DNA of 64,000 nt, taken from the NCBI RefSeq assembly GCF_037975245.1, contig NC_092577.1, positions 36,510,898 to 36,574,897 of the forward strand, written 5' to 3'. The translations under genes were made by a program, and so were the position numbers. Below are positions 1 to 12,124 of the stretch, piece by piece (position 1 is the first letter of the stretch; the number at the start of each line of letters is the position of its first letter). The notes below the pieces were generated by a model. That model worked only from the letters and a program-made list of their open reading frames with translations, was not told where the DNA came from and did no database searches. The DNA comes from Apostichopus japonicus. Taxonomy: Eukaryota; Echinodermata; Holothuroidea; Aspidochirotida; Stichopodidae.

Positions 1-2332
1 TTTAGTCATATTAGTTTTATTGTTAGAGGCAGCTGCTATGTCGCTCACCCTTTGCTGAATAATTCTGCAATTAGAAACCAAATTTCTTCATTCTTATCAA
101 GGCATGGACAACTATTTGCAATATGCCAATCATATCTGGGCCAATAGTTTCTTGACCGATATTCAATAGGGTAAGGTCCCCAATGCACATGGCCAGTGTA
201 GCTATCGAATTATCAAATGTGTGGTCGTTAAGAACAGTTCGATCTGGAGAATGCAATCCTTCAGTATCAATAATCAGTAGATACTCAAAGCCAAGTTCTT
301 TATGAAATGCTTTATTCACTTCTAACATTTGTAGGTATAACCCTCTTGTGCATCTACCAGCACGTACCGGAAACCTGACCCCAAACATACTATTCAACAA
401 CGTTGACTTTCCACTACTCTGGATACCAATTATAGACAAAACAAATATTCTTGGGTTGTCAAGCGTATTTTCGAGGTTATTTAAGACGCCTGATATCCAT
501 TTAATGGGAATGTAAGCATTTTCCCCATCTAAAAGTTCCAATGGATATCCTGCAAGAAGTAATTTTGATGCCAGAGTAACAAGCAATTCATTTCCTTCGT
601 GAGCATTTGCAAGGCTTGCTTCATACCATTGTCCTAATTCACGAATAAAGTGTTCGCAACTAATGTTTTTCGCATTAACTTGTTCGCTTTCTTCCAGGAG
701 CTGCTTTTGCAATTCTTTTATGTGATGTTGCAGTTTACTGCGTTCACTGGGCGAAGCTTGCTTCATGGTAGACTTTAGTTTTTGCAGTGAAGTATTCAAC
801 ACGTCGATTCTCTCAACTAATGGAGGAATTTCACGGGCGGCCATCATTTCGATACGTGTTTGAAAAAAAGACATGAAATAATGCAAAAGATCAGTTTCGT
901 CGAGCATAACTGTTTGCAAGTTTTCAAAAAAAACTTGCATTTTGGCAGATAAGCCTTTATCTCTTTGCTTTTTCCTCATATCACGTTTTGTTTTATCCTT
1001 TGCTTCAAACTGATGATGAACAGTTTGTACCCCAGCACACAAACGTTTTTTATCAGCTTCGACCCATTTACCCCATTCGACTTGCAATTGTAAATATGAT
1101 TTTTTTACTTCCTCTATGGATTCAGTGTTCGGAAAGGAGGATTGCATCAGTGTTTTTGCATTGTTATAGGAATCATTTTCCTGATCCACGGTTACTTCAT
1201 TAAAACAAAAGTTTCGCCAGTCTTCAATTGAACGGTAATCTTCACATGTTGTGGAACTGCAGTATTGCATAATCTTCTCACAAATGATTTTTGAAAGGTC
1301 TGTTGCATTACGTTCTACACCGAAATCAACACTATCATCGTTTGCATCGATTTTGAGTGTCTTACTCTTACTGTTGGACTGTTGCTTACGTGTTTGCCTG
1401 CCCTTCTTTTCTTTGTGTACAATCAAATATATCACGAAAACCTTTTTGAATCTTTTCTTTATATCATCAATTGCTGTTTTGTAGCATTCCAATTTGTCTT
1501 TATCTACAAACAGGAATATAGCATTAGCTATCCTGCACATAAACTCACTTTCGGCAGTAAATTCTGTGGCATCACCTCTCAGATTCAACAATAACGTAAC
1601 TTCTTTCAACAACTCCTCGCTTCTGCCGTATGTTGGCAGATACCATTGGGCTTCTATAGATCCAGAACAATAGTAAACGTACTCTTTTTCATCTTCATAA
1701 GACGAAAAATATCGAAACGTTTCATTACCTTGAGCTCTACCAATGACATTATTTAATACAGACGATTTGGAGATTGGAATCTCACCGAATCTTATGAATG
1801 CAGCGGTAAATACACGCTCACTTACCATACGTTTCTCTGGAGCAAGAGATGTTTCATTTTCTTTCCATTTTTTTACAACACGACTTATTGCCCAAGTTAG
1901 CAGCTCTGGTTTCGCGTCATCTCTTACCCCAGGTAATAAGACTGGCACGGCAAGTTGACAAGATGCAAATTTCTCCAGCAAATGTTGTCTTAAATGATTA
2001 TCGGAACAATGAAGAATTGCATATATGAAATCTCTTGCACTTCCTTTTAAGTGAAGTTTCTCTTTCCATGTAATCCTACTATCTAGTGAGGTTAGCTTAC
2101 TGATAAACAAAAAAGGTAAATCTTTTGTTTCAATTTGTGAAATGTCGCTAGGGAACAGCCGTACCTCTGTGGCTGCTTTCAGGGTGAGCTTCCGTGGGAA
2201 ATAGTTCTTTAGACCAACCTCTTCCAAGTATTCCAGAAAATCTTCTTCAGTTTCTTTATCTATCGAATATAAGAGTATAATTAAGTTGATGTCAAAGCCA
2301 ACTCGTAAACATTTGAGACAACACATGTACAA
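1..2332 (-). CDS. Interferon-induced very large GTPase-like protein, 5' part, frameshifted
   Basis: This is the N-terminal part of a very large GTPase of the IVLG/GVIN type, cytosolic proteins of the dynamin-like GTPase group linked to innate immunity. The reading frame runs for about 750 residues. It has the family's N-terminal region, a Lys/Glu-rich probable coiled coil (roughly residues 470-590), then the G domain with P-loop GIQSSGKST (about residue 640, near 403-418) and the switch motif DTEG. The frame stops at 71-73. The family pattern resumes one frame away (ending VSDIAAASNN) and runs off the window start, so one extra base lies in the A run at 83-85. The first Met is at 2332, but a plausible splice acceptor (CGATAG) would start this exon at 2259; IVLGs often have one giant exon after small 5' exons. 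The break may be a real lesion or a homopolymer error. Family assignment is confident; function of this copy is not. Confidence 0.85.
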
Positions 2333-3276
2333 TACACAATTTTAATGTGTGTCTCTATCTGGAAATATACCAAAATTTTAAATACCTTGTATATAAACGA
2401 ACTAATAACGATGTTGCTAGTCAGGTATAACTTTCCGACTAAGTTTTGCTACATTTATTCTCGGAATCGTTCTTGCAGTAGCGAGAAACGAGGGGAAGTG
2501 ATGGAGAACGTCGCTGTCAACCAACCTAACGTCCAGTGAGTACATGCATCCACAATAATGGCATTGCGGAGCGTGAGAGTTAAGCAAAAGGAACAGGGCT
2601 TACTCTCAAAGCAACCATTATTCATGTCGGTATCTGATCGTTCATTCAAACATTTACAATTTACCAAACACTTAAAAAGGACTAACTGAATATTATTTTT
2701 TCTCTCATGCTGATTGTTTGTGATTTACTATGTCGAACAGTTTATAAAACGATACAAATATTGGAGAAGGACCCATAACGTTTTTCAAAATACGGGATCT
2801 GCACCATACATTGATCAAAGAACTTTCTTTACAGTTTACACGGTCTTTGTAGCAAGAATAAACTCTACTTAATAGCAACTCAGTGACAAACGGCTTTGGA
2901 AATGTTTTACGCACACATAAAACGTAGTTTGCGGACAACTATGCACTGAAGCAAAGAAATATCGATATGATCCCGGTAACGTAATACACACATATTATAT
3001 GTAGACTATTTCCCACAAAGTTTCTTTAACGAACATGCGAAAAATAAAGCTACAAGCAACTTCTATAGATGAATACAGGGAGACATGACAGAAATCAACA
3101 ACAAGGGATGCCAAGCAAAAGGAGCAGTAGAAACAGAGCATAATATACTGAACGTGTATAGAAATAACATCTATGAAACAACTACACTGTTGATGGAGCG
3201 ATATATCAGGTTTATACTGCAACAAAATCATTTATAGATAAAGCTGAACTGCTAGATTGCCTTGCGATGGCATTAT
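2333..3276. other. Intergenic, no gene seen
   Basis: Short spurious frames only. Any small 5' exon of the minus-strand GTPase gene would lie here, but I cannot pick one out. Confidence 0.5.
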
Positions 3277-3282
3277 CACTTG

Positions 3283-4156
3283 TACGATGGCCCATTAGGG
3301 CCATGGTGAATAAAACAAATTGTCAAGTATAAAAAAAAAATTGACAAGTGAAAAGTGAAAGTGGAAAATAAATCTGTCATTACAGATTAATCACACATAG
3401 ATGGAATGCCATTGTACGGAGACTTTGACGTGCCATATTACAGCTTCTATGAGCGAAATGTCAGTTACGGATTGCAAGCAAATGAATTTTTGGGTCGATT
3501 TATGCTGTATTCCTGTAACTATGAGGAAACGACTATGGTAGTGTGTTTATGTTGGCAAGACACCTCAAGCAAAGAGTGTGGAACGCCAAAACCAACCAAA
3601 ACGCAGTACAAAATTATGTGAACCTTATATGTTAATAAAATGTTCCCGCCACATAATGACGTGGAACTGTATAAATCCATACGTGGCACCATTGGCACCG
3701 CCAAATTTTAAGAACGCAATCTTTGTTACGACAGATTAAATAATCTGTTACGACAGATTAAATAATCTGTTACGACAGATTAAATAATCTCTCACGACAG
3801 ATTAAATAATCTGTTATGACAAATTAAATAATCTCTCACGACAGATTAATTAATCTGTTACGACAGATTAAATAATCTGTTACGGCAGATTAAATAATCT
3901 GTTACGACAGATTAAATAATCTGTTACGACAGATTAAATAATCTGTTACGACAGATAAAATAATCTGTTACGACAGATTAAATAATCTGTTACGACAGAT
4001 TAAATAATCTGTTACGACAGATTAAATAATCTGTTACGACAGAATAAATAGTCTGTTACGACAGATTAATTGATTTGTTGGAATTTTTTTTCACTTGTCA
4101 ATTTCTTGTTTTTTCTTGACAATTTTTTTTCAATATGGCCCAAATGGGCCATCGTA
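3283..4156. mobile_element. Non-autonomous DNA transposon with long terminal inverted repeats
   Basis: The left end starts TACGATGGCCCATTAGGGCC and the right end is its near-perfect reverse complement (GGGCCATCGTA at 4146-4156). The similarity continues inward for about 85-100 bp through A-rich sequence and the shared word TTGACAAGTGAAA. The flanks 3277-3282 and 4157-4162 are both CACTTG, a 6-bp target-site duplication that fixes the ends. The tips are themselves palindromic (ATGGCCCATTAGGGCCAT). There is no transposase; the middle is a 22-bp satellite. I cannot name the superfamily. Confidence 0.85.
3725..4075. repeat. 22-bp satellite array inside the transposon
   Basis: About 16 tandem copies of a 22-bp unit whose core AATCTGTTACGACAGATT is an inverted repeat (7-bp arms around TACG). 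Copies are nearly identical, with a few single-base changes (for example at 3820-3860 and 4040-4075). There is no spacer between units, so it is not a CRISPR array. Confidence 0.9.
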
Positions 4157-4162
4157 CACTTG

Positions 4163-6354
4163 AAGTAGAATTCGTGCCTAAAAACGTTTTCAATAACACT
4201 GAGTTAACAAGTGTAATTCAATTGAAAACTTGTTTATGTTCTCAAAGAGATTTGTCTAAGTCAGTCAAAGCTCTAAGCATTAGCTTTGTTCTTTTGAACC
4301 CTTCACTACATTTAGTGTGTTTGCCAACATTTTGTCTGAGCTTCTTTGTGTGGATTGCTGATTGCTTTCTCCAAAGATCTTGTACTGGTATGCGTGTGTG
4401 TGTGTGTGTGACAGAGAGAGAGATGGAGAGAGAGAAGTTTGGGGGGTAGGGTGTTGTATAATTTTATTCCCACATGTACGTGGGAAATATTACAAGTAGC
4501 TGTAGCCTAAATGTCGTGCATTGCCTTACCGGGAAATTCTTGTTCCGACTCACTGGTGTTGTTCTCTATATTGCCGGCCATCTGATGAATGAATGGTTAA
4601 AGAGGAAAAGGCGTGTTCAAATGTTATTTACAACATGACGTTTCAATTACTCCCGAGACCATATCATTGACTCCTAACCTTCACATACAGTTAAAAGAGT
4701 TTGACATTGTGGTCATAAATTGCATTTTAGCCAAAAGTACCAAGATGGATGTATGAAGAAACCTGTTTGTCGTGCACATGTGTCTATATTGATCTCAAAT
4801 TTAAGTTAGTTTAACATAACATTTAAGTAATTTATTGGTCGTCAAGTTTATCTATTATTATTCAACATACAACTGGGATTTAGCAACTGAGGCACCTCCA
4901 TTTAGAAATAGGTCAACTACAAAACTTTGTAGTAGTTAATCTTAACAATAGAGACATTTCTGGTAAGTGTGGTATTCAATGAAACTGCAACTGAACGTGT
5001 AAAATCCATTAGATCAGTCAGCAAAACAGAATTGATTAAGTTAAGAGCTGATATTAGAGGGCATGTGACAATTAAGAAGATACTGAAATAAGCTCTAAAC
5101 ATTTAGCTTAACACAGTTGATCCACAAAAGACAGCAACACAAGAAGAACATTTTTGGTAAGAGTGGTTTTCAATGAACTGAAAAGCAATTCTCCGTTTAG
5201 GATATTAAAATGTATTCCTGCAAGTACAAGCTGGTGCTATCATCAATTTAACTTAAGGGATCATTCTAGACAGCAAATGGGACATCTGTGCACAGTACTG
5301 TTTATAATGATCTTACGTGCAGCTATAACTATCTGAAACAATCTTTCCAAGTCTCCAATGAATACAACGTTGTGAGGAAGGAAAACCAAGTGATCAAAAT
5401 AATGTTACTCTCTTGACAATAGTAACACATAATGTTATCGAATATCGTAACCAACAATGAAGAATGACTTATCGAGTGCAATACAATTTGTGTAAAATAT
5501 TCTATTCACATGATTCTATTCAACAGTACATAATATTAAAAGTACCTCATCGATATTTTGCTAAGAAGTCGTCCCTGCAGCAGCGTCGATCACATCATCT
5601 TCATCCGGGTTCTCTGTTTCCATTACGGTTAGGTTTCGCCGTCCTCCTTTAATAATCAACAAAGCAGAATGAATCAAAGTAATTCTTCCAAATTGAACTC
5701 CCATAATAATTATTTTAATCATTGCATTTGAGCTGACAATAGCAACCGTTTCGCTTGTTTTAATAAAATTTTAAATCGTTCGAAGGAAATAATTTGAATC
5801 AACAGGGAAAGATGAGGTATAGACTTGGTGTGGGGTTCATTTTATGTGTTGACTTTAATGGTTTCAAAATATACGCCGAGAGTATGACAGTATAAGAAAA
5901 AAACTGTTTTGTTTTTTCCTTTCTTCCATTGAGGTAAAACGAATCCATCGTTGTTTGCTATCCTGTTTAATGCGTCGGTCTTATAAGAGTGGTCTTGCTC
6001 TTCAGTATTTTTGGAAGCTTTGTTGTAGAAATATTGCTGTAACTAAGACTTTTACATTAGTTCTGTGACAATGCGTTGTACTTATTAGATGCTAAATATG
6101 CTTAAAATTGTCACATTGTCTGGAATATTGGAAGGCATCAGTATTTTATTTCCATTTAAAATCTCTTCAACCTACTGGTGTTTGTAATACATGTTTTTAC
6201 TCTCATAAAGTAGATTGGCGTCGTTGGAAGTAGACAAACTGTGTGTGGTGAAGCGTTAAATATTGCAAAGTAATGTATAGTTAGTGTCATAATGTGTGTG
6301 TTGCTGCTATGGTGTTTTTAGCCAAAGTTAACTTTTAACATATAGTTACTTTCG
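4163..6354. other. Intergenic with GT/GA microsatellite
   Basis: No gene recognised. A (GT)n-(GA)n tract lies at about 4390-4436. A roughly 35-bp word is repeated at about 4947 and 5147 (TGGTAAG-GTGGT-TTCAATGAA), of unknown origin. Confidence 0.4.
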
Positions 6355-7430
6355 CAAACACAATTCCACCAAGAAAGTAAAAAGATTAGTTAACATTTCT
6401 AGTACAATGGCTTCAATGACTTCTATTTATCAGACGTTTATTGTTGCTTTGCAACGTCCACTTCTTTTAATACATTTTGTATTCTTAATCAGTAACATCA
6501 TGCATGGACCTAGCAGTTAGACGTTACGTAAGTGTTAATATCGACGTCACAGTGTTATGACATTGGCTTGCCAACTAGTATAACTGTCATTCGTTGTTTC
6601 GATTCCCTGAATCACTGCTCTTAGGATACTATTACTAACATTGCGCATATTTGGCCGTGATGTCCGCTTAACGCAATATTATTAATAACATTAATGCCAG
6701 CGTTGCTAAATGAGGTTAGCGTTGTTGATCGCACTCTTGTCAGTATACTTCAGGCTGAAACTTTTCTTTCTCAGAAATTTTGACATAATAATTACCAAGT
6801 GGTGTTTACACAGAAGGGCTTGTATATCATATTTGATCTCATTCGTTTGCTTCGAACTAGCACGGCAGATAGCTAGGATTGGTATCAAGCTTGCTGAGAT
6901 ACATTTTTTTCAACTTATTTTCATTCACCGGTGGGAATACCGTGCAATTATACTTATGTTTGTGAACGATCAGCTGAGGAGCACATGCCAATCAGATTCG
7001 AGAAGTTTGAACAAGTATAAATGAGAAAAGAATAAGAATGATCAGACATTGATTCGTGCTGTCGTTTAGCTGTTTAACATTATGAATATATGTGAATGCT
7101 GATCGATGTGAAGAAGTAAATATCAAACCTACCTGTAATGCTATTATCGATGAGCGAGATCTTCAATTGCAGATACAGCCAGGATTTGAAAGCTGGAAAT
7201 ATGGCGTTGTCTGATTCGAGCCGTCAAATGGCAAATTCTTCGGCAGGTGGATTCTTATATGCGGATGATTATCTGTGGTATTTTAATTAGTTGCAGTGAG
7301 TTCCAATCAAATAGTCAGTTTCCTTCGTCAACGAAACTTAAACTGCATGAATATTCAGATGATATTAGCTATGGGAATAATATGTTTACTCAAACTAATA
7401 TATACATAACCTTATAAGGATACCATTGCT
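6355..7430. repeat. Local duplicated block, copy 1
   Basis: This block matches 8530-9870 in two stretches. The first (6360-6700) includes the word GATGTCCGCTTAACGC. The second (6980-7430) includes GTTTGAACA-GTATAAATGA and a possible old exon. The part between the stretches (about 6720-6960) differs. The exon-like piece (7110-7285) contains a stop here. Confidence 0.7.
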
Positions 7431-8529
7431 GCTGCTGGGTCCTACAAATGCTATCAGCAAATCATATCCGTTGTTTATAGCCAGCAATAAAGTTCAGATA
7501 AACTAATATGTGCATAAAATCATATTGAACAGTTGTTTTATTTTCGGTTTGGTGCCCGGAGATGACGTATTTGTAACAGCCAATCAGTGGGAACCAGGCT
7601 GATCGTCTGCCAGTGACAGTTTTATGTTTTTCGTTGGACTTTGGATTGCTGGGCATGTCGGTAGGCTACGTTTACACTTCTTTATTAAACTACTTATTAA
7701 TTTGTAAATAATGAAAGTGAAAATAGAACAGCTAATGATGTCAAATCATTGTGTAATGGAATATGGAGCTAATTAATACCTTATTTTTGTATTTTGGTCC
7801 ATGGTTGGGCCGAGGTTTGGTGCCTGGAATCTTTATTAGGCAGGGAGGTCAAAATTTTGCGGATCGCTGTTATAATGTATCTATATTCGTATCTATACAA
7901 AGTTATACTGCAAAGGGTTTCTTTTCTGCAGTTATTTAATGCTGTTTATTACGTTCCGAATATTTTTAATACTAATATGCTCATAAACACAAAATGTACT
8001 TAATAGTTAATCAACGGTCCACGACGTTTATCACTGGATAATGCGAGAACAGTGGTATAACTCAGCCGTAGGGCGAGTGCATCCGGCGATAGGGTTATAT
8101 CGCTGTGAGTGCATTAAGTAACGGTTATTGGCCTTAACTACGGATACATACTTAGTACACTATATACTACACCAGGATTTCCCTACTATATCCCCCCCCC
8201 CCACACGAACCCCCTGTGGATGTCAGAGTTGTCCACGAACCCCAACTTTTCGAGACACGATCTGAGTCATTATTATACTATAATACGCTTAACAGTGCTT
8301 CGTAAAAGATCAAGTTCATAGTATAATATTGTAATGGGAAAAAAAGAGTTTGTCGATAGGTACGATTTTTGTACATTACTAAATTATATGATATATCAGA
8401 TTTTAGTTCAACAAAAAAGTACTCTAGTTTTGACTTTCAGAAACGTCTCACGAATCGCCTGGGATGGACTCGCGCACCATCTGGGGGTTCATGCACCCCA
8501 GTCAGGGAACCCCTGTACTACACTGTGCT
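7431..8529. other. Spacer between duplicated blocks, no gene seen
   Basis: Contains a C-homopolymer at about 8190-8202 and no convincing coding sequence. Confidence 0.4.
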
Positions 8530-9870
8530 ATATAGTTACACACTTCCGTCAAGAAAGTAAAAAACTTTTGAAGTACAATGGATTCATTGACTTCAACTGT
8601 TTGAACCAGGACAAGAAGCATTACTTCTTTTGGAGAATGACGTTTACTGTTGCTTGAAACGTCCATTTCTTATATACATTTTGTATTCCTGATCATTAAC
8701 GGCATGCCTAGACCCAGTAGTTGGACGTAACGTAACTGTTGTTATCCACAGTGTTCTGACATTGGCTAGACAACTGGGGCGTAGAACTGTCTTTCGTAGG
8801 TTCAATACCTTGAATCGCTGCTCTAAAGACATTTGAACAGTGCTTCGTTTGTTGATTCGAAGCCTCAAATAACATTTGATACTATTACTAACATTACGCG
8901 TTTTTGGGGTCTCGATGTCCGCTTAACGCTATATTATTAATATCATTAATCATATAAATAATAATAATAACTAAGATTTATGATGCGCTAATTATAAACA
9001 AAATAGTTGTCAAAAGCGCCGTACATTATAGTTTGAATAGAAAGAAAAGCAAAAGCAATAATGCAACAATGAAAAATAATTACAAATCAAATTGATAAAA
9101 AAATGTTTAGCATAGAGGTATGCTTTAAGTTTAGATTTGAAAAGTGATTTAATAGGTATACATTTTAAATGGTTTGAGAGGGAATTTCACAATTTGGGAC
9201 CAGAAACTGATAAAGCACGGTTTGCATAGGTTGCCCCATTGGTTCTACGTACTAGGAGGGTAATGAATTTTGACTGACGGGTGACACGCTTGTATTGTTT
9301 TACTAAGAGAAGTTCGGTAAGGTATTTTGGAGATAACTTGTTATAAATACAATTGTGGATTAAAATAAGGACACGGCAAGTCAGATTCGAGAAGTTTGAA
9401 CACGTATAAATGAATAAGGAATAAGAATTGTCAGACATTGATTCGTGCTGTCGTTTAACAGTTAACATTATGAATATATGTGAATTTTGATCGATGTGAA
9501 AAGTGAAGTAAATGTCAAACTTACCTGTAATGCTTTTATCGAGGAGCGAGATCTTCCATTGCAGATACAGCCAGGATGTAAAAGCTATGTGGAGTTGTTT
9601 GATTCGAACCGTCCAATGGCAAATTCTTCGGCAAGTGGATTCTTATATGAGGATCCTTATCTGTGGTATTTTAATTGGTTGCAGTGAGTTCCGAACCCTA
9701 TATGGGCAGTTCCTTTGTCCAACACAACTTAAACTGCATGAATATTCATATGTTATTCGCTATGGGAATATTGTGTTTATTCAAAGTGATATACATAACC
9801 TTATTAGGATAACGATGCTGTAATTGGTTTCTACATATGCGATCAGCAAATCATATCAGTTGCCAACAAA
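8530..9870. repeat. Local duplicated block, copy 2
   Basis: Second copy of the block at 6355-7430, with about 400 bp of unrelated AT-rich sequence at 8950-9370. At 9487-9687 it holds the only uninterrupted version of the exon-like stretch, a 66-residue frame ending GFLYEDPYLWYFNWLQ. I do not recognise the peptide. It may be a transposon relic or an abandoned exon. Confidence 0.7.
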
Positions 9871-10339
9871 AATCCAGATTACCTTATACGTGCATAATAT
9901 ATGATGCAGTGAAACGTAAACGTCATCAGTAATTACTATACCTACAAGAACAAACAAAATACCTACATACATTAACGGTTCATTTATTTAGCTGCCAACG
10001 TGAATTACAACAACCGATGTGATTTGACATTTAAGCAGTGAAAAGTTTGTCGCACTTGTTTTCATGTTACTCTGTATAAGTAACTTTTTAAAAAAGTCTC
10101 CCAGGAAAGAATCTGGGCACGAAAACCAAACTACCGAACGACTGATCCGCTCTCAACCCCAGTCCCCTTGCATCGGGACTGTGACTGTGTGATCATCGTC
10201 GGGTGTGCATCACCATTCGAAAGGTAACAGATACTACACATGATCTTTGCCAAAGGGCCGAGAAGCGATAAGTAGCTGCTCCAGTTATTCCTTAACTTGT
10301 AGAAATTTTTGAGGGGGGGTGGGGGGGTGACACATATCA

Positions 10340-10880
10340 CATAGCGAAGTAAATATCAAACTTACCTGGAATGCTATCATCGATGAGCAAGATTTCCATT
10401 GCAGATACAGCCAGGATGTGAACGCTGGAAATATGGCGTTGTCTGATTCTAATGGCAAATTCTGGGGCAATTATGTCAGGATCCTTATATGTGGTACTTC
10501 ATGAGGTTGCAGTGAGTTCCAATCAAACGACCAGTTCCTTTTTCAAACGAACTTAAACTGCATGAATATTTAGATGCTATAAGCTCTTGGAATAATATGT
10601 TTATTCAAAGTGATATACATAACCTTATTAGGATAACGTGGCAGCATTCGGTTCCTACAAGTGCGATCAATACGATATTAACGACAGCAAATCTAAGGAG
10701 TTAGTTGTGTTACCAACATAACCTTATACTTGCAGTTCATTTGTCAAACGCAACGCCAATTAAACAGCATGAATATGCAGATGCTATTTGTTATCAATTT
10801 GTTTGTTATTCGAAGTGTTATACATGTATCCTTATTAGCATAATATTGCTGTAACTAGCTGTGCTTATAACATTAATGGG
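10340..10880. repeat. Local duplicated block, partial copies 3 and 4
   Basis: 10340-10650 repeats the second stretch of the duplicated block with small deletions. 10735-10880 repeats its tail again in more diverged form, as seen from the recurring word AACTTAAACTGCATGAATAT and its variants. Confidence 0.6.
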
Positions 10881-11442
10881 CAGTTCCTTGGTCCACTATT
10901 GTATCGCTATGCTAGGTAGAAAAAGGTGCAGTCAATCGATAAGTTTGTAAGCCAGTTCGCAAAATTTCGTTGTCATGCCGCGAATGGTATTTCTTACATA
11001 TAAAAGCTTTGTTGAAATAAGTTGTTCATAAATTGCTGAAGTCAGTGATTCATAAATTGTTTTTGAGCAAAAGTTTAACAGAAACTTTATTTATTCGTTT
11101 GATAAATTACTAGGCCTGTGTTGTAAAGCGCTATTTGGGGGCCTAGAGGGGCGACCTTAAGCGGGAAAAGCAACGTAAATGTAAACAACAAAAACGTCCA
11201 ATTAAGTTGTTTAACTGCAATCTATTCCACAATTCGATAAAACGCCCAAACCACGAGGAACAGGCAGCTACAAAAGGATGCAAGGAGCAGTCTACAATAT
11301 GCTTCCTTGCAATTTAACTCGGCTAACTGTAATCCACCAACACTGCAATTAAAAAGTTAGGCAATAGCAACCAATCTTCAAGTGCAATATCACTCAGTTC
11401 GAAAGACCATTTTGTAACATTGTCATTCCTTTGAACTGATTA

Positions 11443-11799
<357 letters not shown>

Positions 11800-11859
11800 A
11801 TATATTACGCTCTGTCCAATGGACATAGAGCACTCTGCGCCAAGATAGACGCCAACCTA

Positions 11860-11990
<131 letters not shown>

Positions 11991-12124
11991 TGGAACGGCG
12001 TAACCGATTACTTTTTGCAATCGATGACTATCACAGCATGCATATCCGTGTGTTTCTCAGTCAGCTTAAGCAAGCATACGTATGCTACACCGTACAAAAT
12101 ATATGATGTGAGTATATGAGACAG

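Noticed and set aside
3725-4075. CRISPR-like regularly repeated palindromes
   Set aside because: Units are directly adjacent with no unique spacers, the host is an animal, and the array lies inside a transposon.
8040-8120. tRNA-like sequence (TGGTATAACTCAG then AGGGTTATATCG)
   Set aside because: It hints at internal promoter boxes, but no cloverleaf or acceptor stem closes and the B box is poor. At most a decayed SINE.
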